From Siphonodentalium dalli (Eukaryota > Mollusca > Scaphopoda > Gadilida > Siphonodentaliidae), in the NCBI GenBank assembly GCA_032622095.1, contig CP136061.1, positions 23,436,991-23,500,990 of the forward strand: 64,000 nt of DNA. The letters are read 5' to 3'. The notes beneath the pieces are model-generated. The model made no database searches, had not been told where the DNA came from, and worked only from the letters and a program-made list of their open reading frames with translations. Positions 11,901 through 25,754 of the stretch are shown here, in pieces (position 1 is the stretch's first letter; each line of letters begins with the position of its first letter). The position numbers and the translations under genes are program-made.

Positions 11901-13400
11901 CTAACCCAAAGATTCATGAATAGAACTCAGGGATTTATGACTTTTTCGAAGGATTTATGGTTCTAACCCAGAGATTCATGAATAGAACTCAGGGATTTAT
12001 GACTTTTTCGAAGGATTTATGGCTTTAACCCCGAGATTCATGACAACAACTCAGGGATTTATGACTTTTTCGAAGGATTTATGGTTCTAACCCAGAGATT
12101 CATGAATAGAACTCAGGGATTTATGACTTTTTCGAAGGATTTATGGTTCTAACCCAGAGATTCATGAATACAACTCAGGGATTTATGACTTTTTCGAAGG
12201 ATTTGTGGCTCTAACCCAGAGATTCATGATTACAACTCAGGGATTTATGACTTTTTCGAAGGATTTGTAGCTCTATCCCAGAGATTCATGAATACAACGC
12301 AGGGATTTATGACTTTTTCGAAGGATTTGTGGCTCTAACCCAGAGATTCGTGAATACAACGCAAGGATTTATGACCTTTTCGAAGGATTTATGGCTCTAA
12401 CCCCGAGATTCATGACTACAACTCAGGGATTTATGACTTTTTCGAAGGATTTATGGTTATAACCCAGAGATTCATGAATAGAACTCAGGGATTTATGACT
12501 TTTTCGAAGGATTTATGGTTCTAACCCAGAGATTCATGAATACAACTCAGGGATTTATGACTTTTTCGAAGGATTTATGGTTCTAACCCAGAGATTCATG
12601 AATAGAACTCAGGGATTTATGACTTTTTCGAAGGATTTATGGCTTTAACCCCGAGATTCATGACTACAACTCAGGGATTTATGACTTTTTCGAAGGATTT
12701 ATGGTTCTAACCCAGAGATTCATGAATACAACTCAGGGATTTATGACTTTTTCGAAGGATTTGTGGCTCTAACCCAGAGATTCATGAATACAACGCAGGG
12801 ATTTATGACTTTTTCGAAGGATTTATGGCTCTAACCCAGAGATTCATGAATACAACGCAAGGATTTATGACTTTTTCGAAGGATTTATGGCTCAAACCCC
12901 GAGATTCATGACTACAACTCAGGGATTTATGACTTTTTTGAAGGATTTATGGTTCTAACCCAGAGATTCACGAATAGAACTCAGGGATTTATGACTTTTT
13001 CGAAGGATTTATGGTTCTAACCCAGAGATTCATGAATAGAACTCAGGGATTTATGACTTTTTCGAAGGATTTATGGTTCTAACCCAGAGATTCATGAATA
13101 GAACTCAGGGATTTATGACTTTTTCGAAGGATTTATGGCTTTAACCCCGAGATTCATGACTACAACTCAGGGATTTATGACTTTTTCGAAGGATTTATGG
13201 TTCTAACCCAGAGATTCATGAATACAACTCAAGGATTTATGACTTTTTCGAAGGATTTGTGGCTCTAACCCAGAGATTCATGATTACAACTCAGGAATTT
13301 ATGACTTTTTCGAAGGATTTGTGGCTCTAACCCAGAGATTCATGAATACAACGCAAGGATTTATGACCTTTTCGAAGGATTTATGGCTCTAACCCCAAGA
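7760..13400 (+). repeat. Duplicated block C, copy 1 (~5.6 kb, offset 37,477 bp)
   Basis: Three successive 61-bp anchors (8240, 10533, 11648) recur at 45717, 48010 and 49125, all with an offset of exactly 37,477 bp. Opening monomers 7994/45471 and 13137/50614 also match. The anchor at 10533 and its partner share a TCGATGG change that alters the last residues of the chance frame (SMDLWF). Pairing decays near 13.4 kb, where the second copy loses one monomer. Confidence 0.82.
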
Positions 13401-15215
13401 TTCATGAATACAACTCAGGGATTTATGACTTTTTCGAAGGATTTATGGTTCTAACCCAGAGATTCATGAATAGAACTCAGGGATTTATGACTTTTTCGAA
13501 GGATTTATGGTTCTAACCCAGAGATTCATGAATAGAACTCAGGGATTTATGACTTTTTAGAAGGATTTATGGTTCTAACCCAGAGATTCATGAATAGAAC
13601 TCAGGGATTTATGACTTTTTCGAAGGATTTATGGTTCTAACCCAGAGATTCATGAATAGAACTCAGGGATTTATGACTTTTTCGAAGGATTTATGGCTTT
13701 AACCCCGAGATTCATGACTACAACTCAGGTATTTATGACTTTTTCGAAGGATTTATGGTTCTAACCCAGAGATTCATGAATACAACTCAGGGATTTATGA
13801 CTTTTTCGAAGGATTTATGGTTCTAACCCAGAGATTCATGAATACAACTCAGGGATTTATGACTTTTTCGAAGGATTTGTGGCTCTAACCCAGAGATTCA
13901 TGATTACAACTCAGGGATTTATGACTTTTTCGAAGGATTTGTGGCTCTAACCCAGAGATTCATGAATACAACTCAGGGATTTATGACTTTTTCGAAGGAT
14001 TTATGGTTCTAACCCAGAGATTCATGAATACAACTCAGGGATTTATGACTTTTTCGAAGGATTTGTGGCTCTAACCCAGAGATTCATGAATACAACTCAG
14101 GGATTTATGACTTTTCGAAGGATTTATGGCTCAAACCCCGAGATTCATGACTACAACTCAGGGATTTATGACTTTTTCGAAGGATTTATGGTTCTAACCC
14201 AGAGATTCACGAATAGAACTCAGGGATTTATGACTTTTTCGAAGGATTTATGGTTCTAACCCAGAGATTCATGAATAGAACTCAGGGATTTATGACTTTT
14301 TCGAAGGATTTATGGTTCTAACCCAGAGATTCATGAATAGAACTCAGGGATTTATGACTTTTTCGAAGGATTTATGGCTTTAACCCCGAGATTCATGACT
14401 ACAACTCAGGGATTTATGACTTTTTCGAAGGATTTATGGTTCTAACCCAGAGATTCATGAATACAACTCAGGGATTTATGACTTTTTCGAAGGATTTGTG
14501 GCTCTAACCCAGAGATTCATTATTACAACTCAGGGATTTATGACTTTTTCGAAGGATTTGTGGCTCTAACCCAGAGATTCATGAATACAACGCAGGGATT
14601 TATGACTTTTTCGAAGGATTTGTGGCTCTAACCCAGAGATTCGTGAATACAACGCAAGGATTTATGACCTTTTCGAAGGATTTATGGCTCTAACCCCGAG
14701 ATTCATGACTACAACTCAGGGATTTATGACTTTTTTGAAGGATTTGTGGCTCTAACCCAGAGATTCATGAATACAACGCAGGGATTTATGACTTTTTCGA
14801 AGGATTTATGGCTCTAACCCAGAGATTCATGAATACAACGCAAGGATTTATGACTTTTTCGAAGGATTTATGGCTCAAACCCCGAGATTCATGACTACAA
14901 CTCAGGGATTTATGACTTTTTCGAAGGATTTATGGTTCTAACCCAGAGATTCACGAATAGAACTCAGGGATTTATGACTTTTTCGAAGGATTTATGGTTC
15001 TAACCCAGAGATTCATGAATAGAACTCAGGGATTTATGACTTTTTCGAAGGATTTATGGTTCTAACCCAGAGATTCATGAATAGAACTCAGGGATTTATG
15101 ACTTTTTCGAAGGATTTATGGCTTTAACCCCGAGATTCATGACTACAACTCAGGGATTTATGACTTTTTCGAAGGATTTATGGCTTTAACCCAGAGATTC
15201 ATGACTACAACTCAG

Positions 15216-15221
15216 CCTGGG
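15216..15221 (+). repeat. CCTGGG 6-bp insertion, private lineage marker (first of 4)
   Basis: ACTCAGGGATTT is expanded to ACTCAGCCTGGGGGATTT. The same insertion occurs at 18823, 31538 and 33469 and nowhere else that I saw. It always lies exactly 820 bp before a GACGAC marker, so all four are copies of one event. Confidence 0.92.
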
Positions 15222-16035
15222 GGATTTATGACTTTTTCGAAGGATTTATGGTTCTAACCCCGAGATTCATGAATACAACTCAGGGATTTATGACTTTTTC
15301 GAAGGATTTGTGGCTCTAACCCAGTGATTCATGAATACAACGCAAGGATTTATGACTTTTTCGAAGGATTTATGGCTCAAACCCCGAGATTCATGACTAC
15401 AACTCAGGGATTTATGACTTTTTCGAAGGATTTATGGTTCTAACCCAGAGATTCACGAATAGAACTCAGGGATTTATGACTTTTTCGAAGGATTTATGGT
15501 TCTAACCCAGAGATTCATGAATAGAACTCAGGGATTTATGACTTTTTCGAAGGATTTATGGTTCTAACCCAGAGATTCATGAATAGAACTCAGGGATTTA
15601 TGACTTTTTCGAAGGATTTATGGCTTTAACCCCGAGATTCATGACTACAACTCAGGGATTTATGACTTTTTCGAATGATTTATGGTTCTAACCCAGAGAT
15701 TCATGAATACAACTAAGGGATTTATGACTTTTTCGAAGGATTTATGGTTCTAACCCAGAGATTCATGAATAGAACTCAGGGATTTATGACTTTTTCGAAG
15801 GATTTATGGTTCTAACCCAGAGATTCATGAATAGAACTCAGGGATTTATGACTTTTTCGAAGGATTTATGGCTTTAACCCCGAGATTCATGACTACAACT
15901 CAGGGATTTATGACTTTTTCGAAGGATTTATGGCTTTAACCCCGAGATTCATGACTACAACTCAGGGATTTATGACTTTTTCGAAGGAATTATGGTTCTA
16001 ACCCAGAGATTCATGAATACAACTCAGGGATTTAT

Positions 16036-16041
16036 GACGAC
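16036..16041 (+). repeat. GACGAC 3-bp duplication, private lineage marker (first of 7)
   Basis: TATGACTTTT becomes TATGACGACTTTT. Seven copies lie at 16036, 17402, 19643, 21009, 32358, 34289 and 35655. Spacings of 1,366 bp occur three times (16036-17402, 19643-21009, 34289-35655), which dates the 1,366-bp internal duplication before the larger copying events. Confidence 0.92.
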
Positions 16042-18319
16042 TTTTTCGAAGGATTTGTGGCTCTAACCCAGAGATCCATGAATACAACGCAGGGATTTAT
16101 GACTTTTTCGAAGGAGTTGTGGCTCTAACCCAGAGATTCATGAATACAACGCAAGGATTTATGACTTTTTCGAAGGATTTATGGCACAAACCCCGAGATT
16201 CATGACTACAACTCAGGGATTTATGACTTTTTCGAAGGATTTATGGTTCTATCACAGAGATTCACGAATAGAACTCAGGGATTTATGACTTTTTCGAAGG
16301 ATTTATGGTTCTAACCCAGAGATTCATGAATAGAACTCAGGGATTTATGACTTTTTCGAAGGATTTATGGTTCTAACCCAGAGATTCATGAATAGAACTC
16401 AGGGATTTATGACTTTTTCGAAGGATTTATGGCTTTAACCACGAGATTCATGACTACAACTCAGGGATTTATGACTTCTTCGAAGGATTTATGGTTCTAA
16501 CCCAGAGATTCATGAATACAACTCAGGGATTTATGACTTTTTCGAAGGATTTGTGGCTCTAACCCAGAGATTCATTATTACAACTCAGGGATTTATGACT
16601 TTTTCGAAGGATTTGTGGCTCTAACCCAGAGATTCATGAATACAACGCAGGGATTTATGACTTTTTCGAAGGATTTGTGGCTCTAACCCCGAGATTCATG
16701 AATACAACGCAAGGATTTATGACATTTTCGAAGGATTTATGGCTCTAACCCCGAGATTCATGACTACAACTCAGGGATTTATGACTTTTTCGAAGGATTT
16801 ATGGTTCTAACCCAGAGATTCATGAATAGAACTCAGGGATTTATGACTTTTTCGAAGGATTTATGGTTCTAACCCAGAGATTCATGAATAGAACTCAGGG
16901 ATTTATGACTTTTTCGAAGGATTTATGGTTCTAACCCAGAGATTCACGAATAGAACTCAGGGATTTATGACTTTTTCGAAGGATTTATGGCTCTAACCCA
17001 GAGATTCATGAATACAACTCAGGGATTTATGACTTTTCGAAGGATTTATGGCTCAAACCCCGAGATTCATGACTACAACTCAGGGATTTATGACTTTTTC
17101 GAAGGATTTATGGTTCTAACCCAGAGATTCACGAATAGAACTCAGGGATTTATGACTTTTTCGAAGGATTTATGGTTCTAACCCAGAGATTCATGAATAG
17201 AACTCAGGGATTTATGACTTTTTCGAAGGATTTATGGTTCTAACCCAGAGATTCATGAATAGAACTCAGGGATTTATGACTTTTTCGAAGGATTTATGGC
17301 TTTAACCCCGAGATTCATGACTACAACTCAGGGATTTATGACTTTTTCGAAGGAATTATGGTTCTAACCCAGAGATTCATGAATACAACTCAGGGATTTA
17401 TGACGACTTTTTCGAAGGATTTGTGGCTCTAACCCAGAGATCCATGAATACAACGCAGGGATTTATGACTTTTTCGAAGGAGTTGTGGCTCTAACCCAGA
17501 GATTCATGAATACAACGCAAGGATTTATGACTTTTTCGAAGGATTTATGGCACAAACCCCGAGATTCATGACTACAACTCAGGGATTTATGACTTTTTCG
17601 AAGGATTTATGGTTCTATCACAGAGATTCACGAATAGAACTCAGGGATTTATGACTTTTTCGAAGGATTTATGGTTCTAACCCAGAGATTCATGAATAGA
17701 ACTCAGGGATTTATGACTTTTTCGAAGGATTTATGGTTCTAACCCAGAGATTCATGAATAGAACTCAGGGATTTATGACTTTTTCGAAGGATTTATGGCT
17801 TTAACCACGAGATTCATGACTACAACTCAGGGATTTATGACTTCTTCGAAGGATTTATGGTTCTAACCCAGAGATTCATGAATACAACTCAGGGATTTAT
17901 GACTTTTTCGAAGGATTTGTGGCTCTAACCCAGAGATTCATTATTACAACTCAGGGATTTATGACTTTTTCGAAGGATTTGTGGCTCTAACCCAGAGATT
18001 CATGAATACAACGCAGGGATTTATGACTTTTTCGAAGGATTTGTGGCTCTAACCCAGAGATTCATGAATACAACGCAAGGATTTATGACATTTTCGAAGG
18101 ATTTATGGCTCTAACCCCGAGATTCATGACTACAACTCAGGGATTTATGACTTTTTCGAAGGATTTATGGTTCTAACCCAGAGATTCATGAATAGAACTC
18201 AGGGATTTATGACTTTTTCGAAGGATTTATGGTTCTAACCCAGAGATTCATGAATAGAACTCAGGGATTTATGACTTTTTCGAAGGATTTATGGTTCTAA
18301 CCCAGAGATTCATGAATAG

Positions 18320-21300
18320 AACTCAGGGATTTATGACTTTTTTGAAGGATTTGTGGCTCTAACCCAGAGATTCATGAATACAACGCAGGGATTTATGACT
18401 TTTTCGAAGGATTTATGGCTCTAACCCAGAGATTCATGAATACAACGCAAGGATTTATGACTTTTTCGAAGGATTTATGGCTCAAACCCCGAGATTCATG
18501 ACTACAACTCAGGGATTTATGACTTTTTCGAAGGATTTATGGTTCTAACCCAGAGATTCACGAATAGAACTCAGGGATTTATGACTTTTTCGAAGGATTT
18601 ATGGTTCTAACCCAGAGATTCATGAATAGAACTCAGGGATTTATGACTTTTTCGAAGGATTTATGGTTCTAACCCAGAGATTCATGAATAGAACTCAGGG
18701 ATTTATGACTTTTTCGAAGGATTTATGGCTTTAACCCCGAGATTCATGACTACAACTCAGGGATTTATGACTTTTTCGAAGGATTTATGGCTTTAACCCA
18801 GAGATTCATGACTACAACTCAGCCTGGGGGATTTATGACTTTTTCGAAGGATTTATGGTTCTAACCCCGAGATTCATGAATACAACTCAGGGATTTATGA
18901 CTTTTTCGAAGGATTTGTGGCTCAAACCCAGTGATTCATGAATACAACGCAAGGATTTATGACTTTTTCGAAGGATTTATGGCTCAAACCCCGAGATTCA
19001 TGACTACAACTCAGGGATTTATGACTTTTTCGAAGGATTTATGGTTCTAACCCAGAGATTCACGAATAGAACTCAGGGATTTATGACTTTTTCGAAGGAT
19101 TTATGGTTCTAACCCAGAGATTCATGAATAGAACTCAGGGATTTATGACTTTTTCGAAGGATTTATGGTTCTAACCCAGAGATTCATGAATAGAACTCAG
19201 GGATTTATGACTTTTTCGAAGGATTTATGGCTTTAACCCCGAGATTCATGACTACAACTCAGGGATTTATGACTTTTTCGAATGATTTATGGTTCTAACC
19301 CAGAGATTCATGAATACAACTAAGGGATTTATGACTTTTTCGAAGGATTTATGGTTCTAACCCAGAGATTCATGAATAGAACTCAGGGATTTATGACTTT
19401 TTCGAAGGATTTATGGTTCTAACCCAGAGATTCATGAATAGAACTCAGGGATTTATGACTTTTTCGAAGGATTTATGGCTTTAACCCCGAGATTCATGAC
19501 TACAACTCAGGGATTTATGACTTTTTCGAAGGATTTATGGCTTTAACCCCGAGATTCATGACTACAACTCAGGGATTTATGACTTTTTCGAAGGAATTAT
19601 GGTTCTAACCCAGAGATTCATGAATACAACTCAGGGATTTATGACGACTTTTTCGAAGGATTTGTGGCTCTAACCCAGAGATCCATGAATACAACGCAGG
19701 GATTTATGACTTTTTCGAAGGAGTTGTGGCTCTAACCCAGAGATTCATGAATACAACGCAAGGATTTATGACTTTTTCGAAGGATTTATGGCACAAACCC
19801 CGAGATTCATGACTACAACTCAGGGATTTATGACTTTTTCGAAGGATTTATGGTTCTATCACAGAGATTCACGAATAGAACTCAGGGATTTATGACTTTT
19901 TCGAAGGATTTATGGTTCTAACCCAGAGATTCATGAATAGAACTCAGGGATTTATGACTTTTTCGAAGGATTTATGGTTCTAACCCAGAGATTCATGAAT
20001 AGAACTCAGGGATTTATGACTTTTTCGAAGGATTTATGGCTTTAACCACGAGATTCATGACTACAACTCAGGGATTTATGACTTCTTCGAAGGATTTATG
20101 GTTCTAACCCAGAGATTCATGAATACAACTCAGGGATTTATGACTTTTTCGAAGGATTTGTGGCTCTAACCCAGAGATTCATTATTACAACTCAGGGATT
20201 TATGACTTTTTCGAAGGATTTGTGGCTCTAACCCAGAGATTCATGAATACAACGCAGGGATTTATGACTTTTTCGAAGGATTTGTGGCTCTAACCCCGAG
20301 ATTCATGAATACAACGCAAGGATTTATGACATTTTCGAAGGATTTATGGCTCTAACCCCGAGATTCATGACTACAACTCAGGGATTTATGACTTTTTCGA
20401 AGGATTTATGGTTCTAACCCAGAGATTCATGAATAGAACTCAGGGATTTATGACTTTTTCGAAGGATTTATGGTTCTAACCCAGAGATTCATGAATAGAA
20501 CTCAGGGATTTATGACTTTTTCGAAGGATTTATGGTTCTAACCCAGAGATTCACGAATAGAACTCAGGGATTTATGACTTTTTCGAAGGATTTATGGCTC
20601 TAACCCAGAGATTCATGAATACAACTCAGGGATTTATGACTTTTCGAAGGATTTATGGCTCAAACCCCGAGATTCATGACTACAACTCAGGGATTTATGA
20701 CTTTTTCGAAGGATTTATGGTTCTAACCCAGAGATTCACGAATAGAACTCAGGGATTTATGACTTTTTCGAAGGATTTATGGTTCTAACCCAGAGATTCA
20801 TGAATAGAACTCAGGGATTTATGACTTTTTCGAAGGATTTATGGTTCTAACCCAGAGATTCATGAATAGAACTCAGGGATTTATGACTTTTTCGAAGGAT
20901 TTATGGCTTTAACCCCGAGATTCATGACTACAACTCAGGGATTTATGACTTTTTCGAAGGAATTATGGTTCTAACCCAGAGATTCATGAATACAACTCAG
21001 GGATTTATGACGACTTTTTCGAAGGATTTGTGGCTCTAACCCAGAGATCCATGAATACAACGCAGGGATTTATGACTTTTTCGAAGGAGTTGTGGCTCTA
21101 ACCCAGAGATTCATGAATACAACGCAAGGATTTATGACTTTTTCGAAGGATTTATGGCACAAACCCCGAGATTCATGACTACAACTCAGGGATTTATGAC
21201 TTTTTCGAAGGATTTATGGTTCTATCACAGAGATTCACGAATAGAACTCAGGGATTTATGACTTTTTCGAAGGATTTATGGTTCTAACCCAGAGATTCAT

Positions 21301-21926
21301 GAATAGAACTCAGGGATTTATGACTTTTTCGAAGGATTTATGGTTCTAACCCAGAGATTCATGAATAGAACTCAGGGATTTATGACTTTTTCGAAGGATT
21401 TATGGCTTTAACCACGAGATTCATGACTACAACTCAGGGATTTATGACTTCTTCGAAGGATTTATGGTTCTAACCCAGAGATTCATGAATACAACTCAGG
21501 GATTTATGACTTTTTCGAAGGATTTGTGGCTCTAACCCAGAGATTCATTATTACAACTCAGGGATTTATGACTTTTTCGAAGGATTTGTGGCTCTAACCC
21601 AGAGATTCATGAATACAACGCAGGGATTTATGACTTTTTCGAAGGATTTGTGGCTCTAACCCAGAGATTCATGAATACAACGCAAGGATTTATGACATTT
21701 TCGAAGGATTTATGGCTCTAACCCCGAGATTCATGACTACAACTCAGGGATTTATGACTTTTTCGAAGGATTTATGGTTCTAACCCAGAGATTCATGAAT
21801 AGAACTCAGGGATTTATGACTTTTTCGAAGGATTTATGGTTCTAACCCAGAGATTCATGAATAGAACTCAGGGATTTATGACTTTTTCGAAGGATTTATG
21901 GTTCTAACCCAGAGATTCACGAATAG
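18320..21926 (+). repeat. Tandem pair E, unit 2 (3,607 bp)
   Basis: Directly follows unit 1. A difference seen is GCTCAAACCCAGTG near 18920, where unit 1 has GCTCTAACCCAGTG. The junction monomer near 18302 reads ATGAATAG, whereas the equivalent point at the end of unit 2 reads ACGAATAG. Confidence 0.88.
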
Positions 21927-23523
21927 AACTCAGGGATTTATGACTTTTTCGAAGGATTTATGGCTCTAACCCAGAGATTCATGAATACAACTCAGGGATT
22001 TATGACTTTTCGAAGGATTTATGGCTCAAACCCCGAGATTCATGACTACAACTCAGGGATTTATGACTTTTTCGAAGGATTTATGGTTCTAACCCAGAGA
22101 TTCACGAATAGAACTCAGGGATTTATGACTTTTTCGAAGGATTTATGGTTCTAACCCAGAGATTCATGAATAGAACTCAGGGATTTATGACTTTTTCGAA
22201 GGATTTATGGTTCTAACCCAGAGATTCATGAATAGAACTCAGGGATTTATGACTTTTTCGAAGGATTTATGGCTTTAACCCCGAGATTCATGACTACAAC
22301 TCAGGGATTTATGACTTTTTCGAAGGATTTATGGTTCTAACCCAGAGATTCATGAATACAACTCAAGGATTTATGACTTTTTCGAAGGATTTGTGGCTCT
22401 AACCCAGAGATTCATGATTTCAACTCAGGGATTTATGACTTTTTCGAAGGATTTGTGGTTCTAACCCAGAGATTCATGAATACAACGCAGGGATTTATGA
22501 CTTTTTCGAAGGATTTGTGGCTCTAACCCAGAGATTCATGAATACAACGCAAGGATTTATGACCTTTTCGAAGGATTTATGGCTCTAACCCCGAGATTCA
22601 TGACAACAACTCAGGGATTTATGACTTTTTCGAAGGATTTATGGTTCTAACCCAGAGATTTATGAATAGAACTCAGGGATTTATGACTTTTTCGAAGGAT
22701 TTATGGTTCTAACCCAGAGATTCATGAATACAACTCAGGGATTTATGACTTTTTCGAAGGATTTGTGGCTCTAACCCAGAGATTCATGATTACAACTCAG
22801 GGATTTATGACTTTTTCGAAGGATTTGTAGCTCTATCCCAGAGATTCATGAATACAACGCAGGGATTTATGACTTTTTCGAAGGATTTGTGGCTCTAACC
22901 CAGAGATTCGTGAATACAACGCAAGGATTTATGACCTTTTCGAAGGATTTATGTCTCTAACCCCGAGATTCATGACTACAACTCAGGGATTTATGACTTT
23001 TTCGAAGGATTTATGGTTATAACCCAGAGATTCATGAATAGAACTCAGGGATTTATGACTTTTTCGAAGGATTTATGGTTCTAACCCAGAGATTCATGAA
23101 TAGAACTCAGGGATTTATGACTTTTTCGAAGGATTTATGGTTCTAATCCAGAGATTCATGAATAGAACTCAGGGATTTATGACTTTTTCGAAGGATTTAT
23201 GGCTTTAACCCCGAGATTCATGACTACAACTCAGGGATTTATGACTTTTTCGAAGGATTTATGGTTCTAACCCAGAGATTCATGAATACAACTCAGGGAT
23301 TTATGACTTTTTCGAAGGATTTGTGGCTCTAACCCCGAGATTCATGAATACAACGCAGGGATTTATGACTTTTTCGAAGGATTTATGGCTCTAACCCAGA
23401 GATTCATGAATACAACGCAAGGATTTATGACTTTTTCGATGGATTTATGGCTCAAACCCCGAGATTCATGACTACAACTCAGGGATTTATGACTTTTTTG
23501 AAGGATTTATGGTTCTAACCCTG
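21293..23523 (+). repeat. Tandem pair F, unit 1 (2,231 bp)
   Basis: This is 36 monomers less one base. Markers recur at +2,231: AACCACGAG (21411/23642), anchor 21960/24191, GATTTCAAC, GAGATTTATGAAT, GTAGCTC (22827/25058) and the rare TTTATGTCTCTAAC near 22950/25181. Confidence 0.88.
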
Positions 23524-25754
23524 AGATTCATGAATAGAACTCAGGGATTTATGACTTTTTCGAAGGATTTATGGTTCTAACCCAGAGATTCATGAATAGA
23601 ACTCAGGGATTTATGACTTTTTCGAAGGATTTATGGCTTTAACCACGAGATTCATGACTACAACTCAGGGATTTATGACTTCTTCGAAGGATTTATGGTT
23701 CTAACCCAGAGATTCATGAATACAACTCAGGGATTTATGACTTTTTCGAAGGATTTGTGGCTCTAACCCAGAGATTCATTATTACAACTCAGGGATTTAT
23801 GACTTTTTCGAAGGATTTGTGGCTCTAACCCAGAGATTCATGAATACAACGCAGGGATTTATGACTTTTTCGAAGGATTTGTGGCTCTAACCCAGAGATT
23901 CATGAATACAACGCAAGGATTTATGACATTTTCGAAGGATTTATGGCTCTAACCCCGAGATTCATGACTACAACTCAGGGATTTATGACTTTTTCGAAGG
24001 ATTTATGGTTCTAACCCAGAGATTCATGAATAGAACTCAGGGATTTATGACTTTTTCGAAGGATTTATGGTTCTAACCCAGAGATTCATGAATAGAACTC
24101 AGGGATTTATGACTTTTTCGAAGGATTTATGGTTCTAACCCAGAGATTCACGAATAGAACTCAGGGATTTATGACTTTTTCGAAGGATTTATGGCTCTAA
24201 CCCAGAGATTCATGAATACAACTCAGGGATTTATGACTTTTCGAAGGATTTATGGCTCAAACCCCGAGATTCATGACTACAACTCAGGGATTTATGACTT
24301 TTTCGAAGGATTTATGGTTCTAACCCAGAGATTCACGAATAGAACTCAGGGATTTATGACTTTTTCGAAGGATTTATGGTTCTAACCCAGAGATTCATGA
24401 ATAGAACTCAGGGATTTATGACTTTTTCGAAGGATTTATGGTTCTAACCCAGAGATTCATGAATAGAACTCAGGGATTTATGACTTTTTCGAAGGATTTA
24501 TGGCTTTAACCCCGAGATTCATGACTACAACTCAGGGATTTATGACTTTTTCGAAGGATTTATGGTTCTAACCCAGAGATTCATGAATACAACTCAAGGA
24601 TTTATGACTTTTTCGAAGGATTTGTGGCTCTAACCCAGAGATTCATGATTTCAACTCAGGGATTTATGACTTTTTCGAAGGATTTGTGGTTCTAACCCAG
24701 AGATTCATGAATACAACGCAGGGATTTATGACTTTTTCGAAGGATTTGTGGCTCTAACCCAGAGATTCATGAATACAACGCAAGGATTTATGACCTTTTC
24801 GAAGGATTTATGGCTCTAACCCCGAGATTCATGACAACAACTCAGGGATTTATGACTTTTTCGAAGGATTTATGGTTCTAACCCAGAGATTTATGAATAG
24901 AACTCAGGGATTTATGACTTTTTCGAAGGATTTATGGTTCTAACCCAGAGATTCATGAATACAACTCAGGGATTTATGACTTTTTCGAAGGATTTGTGGC
25001 TCTAACCCAGAGATTCATGATTACAACTCAGGGATTTATGACTTTTTCGAAGGATTTGTAGCTCTATCCCAGAGATTCATGAATACAACGCAGGGATTTA
25101 TGACTTTTTCGAAGGATTTGTGGCTCTAACCCAGAGATTCGTGAATACAACGCAAGGATTTATGACCTTTTCGAAGGATTTATGTCTCTAACCCCGAGAT
25201 TCATGACTACAACTCAGGGATTTATGACTTTTTCGAAGGATTTATGGTTATAACCCAGAGATTCATGAATAGAACTCAGGGATTTATGACTTTTTCGAAG
25301 GATTTATGGTTCTAACCCAGAGATTCATGAATAGAACTCAGGGATTTATGACTTTTTCGAAGGATTTATGGTTCTAATCCAGAGATTCATGAATAGAACT
25401 CAGGGATTTATGACTTTTTCGAAGGATTTATGGCTTTAACCCCGAGATTCATGACTACAACTCAGGGATTTATGACTTTTTCGAAGGATTTATGGTTCTA
25501 ACCCAGAGATTCATGAATACAACTCAGGGATTTATGACTTTTTCGAAGGATTTGTGGCTCTAACCCCGAGATTCATGAATACAACGCAGGGATTTATGAC
25601 TTTTTCGAAGGATTTATGGCTCTAACCCAGAGATTCATGAATACAACGCAAGGATTTATGACTTTTTCGATGGATTTATGGCTCAAACCCCGAGATTCAT
25701 GACTACAACTCAGGGATTTATGACTTTTTTGAAGGATTTATGGTTCTAACCCAG
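23524..25754 (+). repeat. Tandem pair F, unit 2 (2,231 bp)
   Basis: Follows unit 1 directly. The junction monomer near 23517 reads AACCCTGAG, whereas the corresponding end of unit 2 near 25748 reads AACCCAGAG followed by CACGAATAG. Confidence 0.85.

Larger units (their letters stand above)
8690..16428 (+). repeat. Duplicated block D, copy 1 (~7.7 kb, offset about 16,261 bp)
   Basis: Markers shared with 24951-32750 include GTAGCTC (8797/25058), CTAATCC (9111/25372), anchors 10533/26794 and 11648/27908, the stop-like TTTTTAG change (13559/29819), anchor 14065/30387, the CCTGGG insertion (15216/31538) and the GACGAC insertion (16036/32358). The offset falls by 1 after a single-base deletion in copy 2 near 27369 and rises by 62 after an extra monomer there near 30331. 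Confidence 0.85.
14713..18319 (+). repeat. Tandem pair E, unit 1 (3,607 bp)
   Basis: The unit starts around GACTTTTTTGAAGG followed by GTGGCTC and contains 58 monomers plus a net 11 bp. The extra bases come from one CCTGGG insertion (+6), two GACGAC duplications (+3 each) and one 61-bp monomer (-1). Every marker recurs at +3,607: CCTGGG 15216/18823, GACGAC 16036/19643 and 17402/21009, anchor 16987/20594. Inside the unit is a nested 1,366-bp repeat (GACGAC 16036 to 17402). Confidence 0.9.

Noticed and set aside
13559-13560. TTTTTAG change as a functional site or regulatory mutation
   Set aside because: It recurs at 29819 and 52522 only because the surrounding blocks were copied; nothing else distinguishes it.
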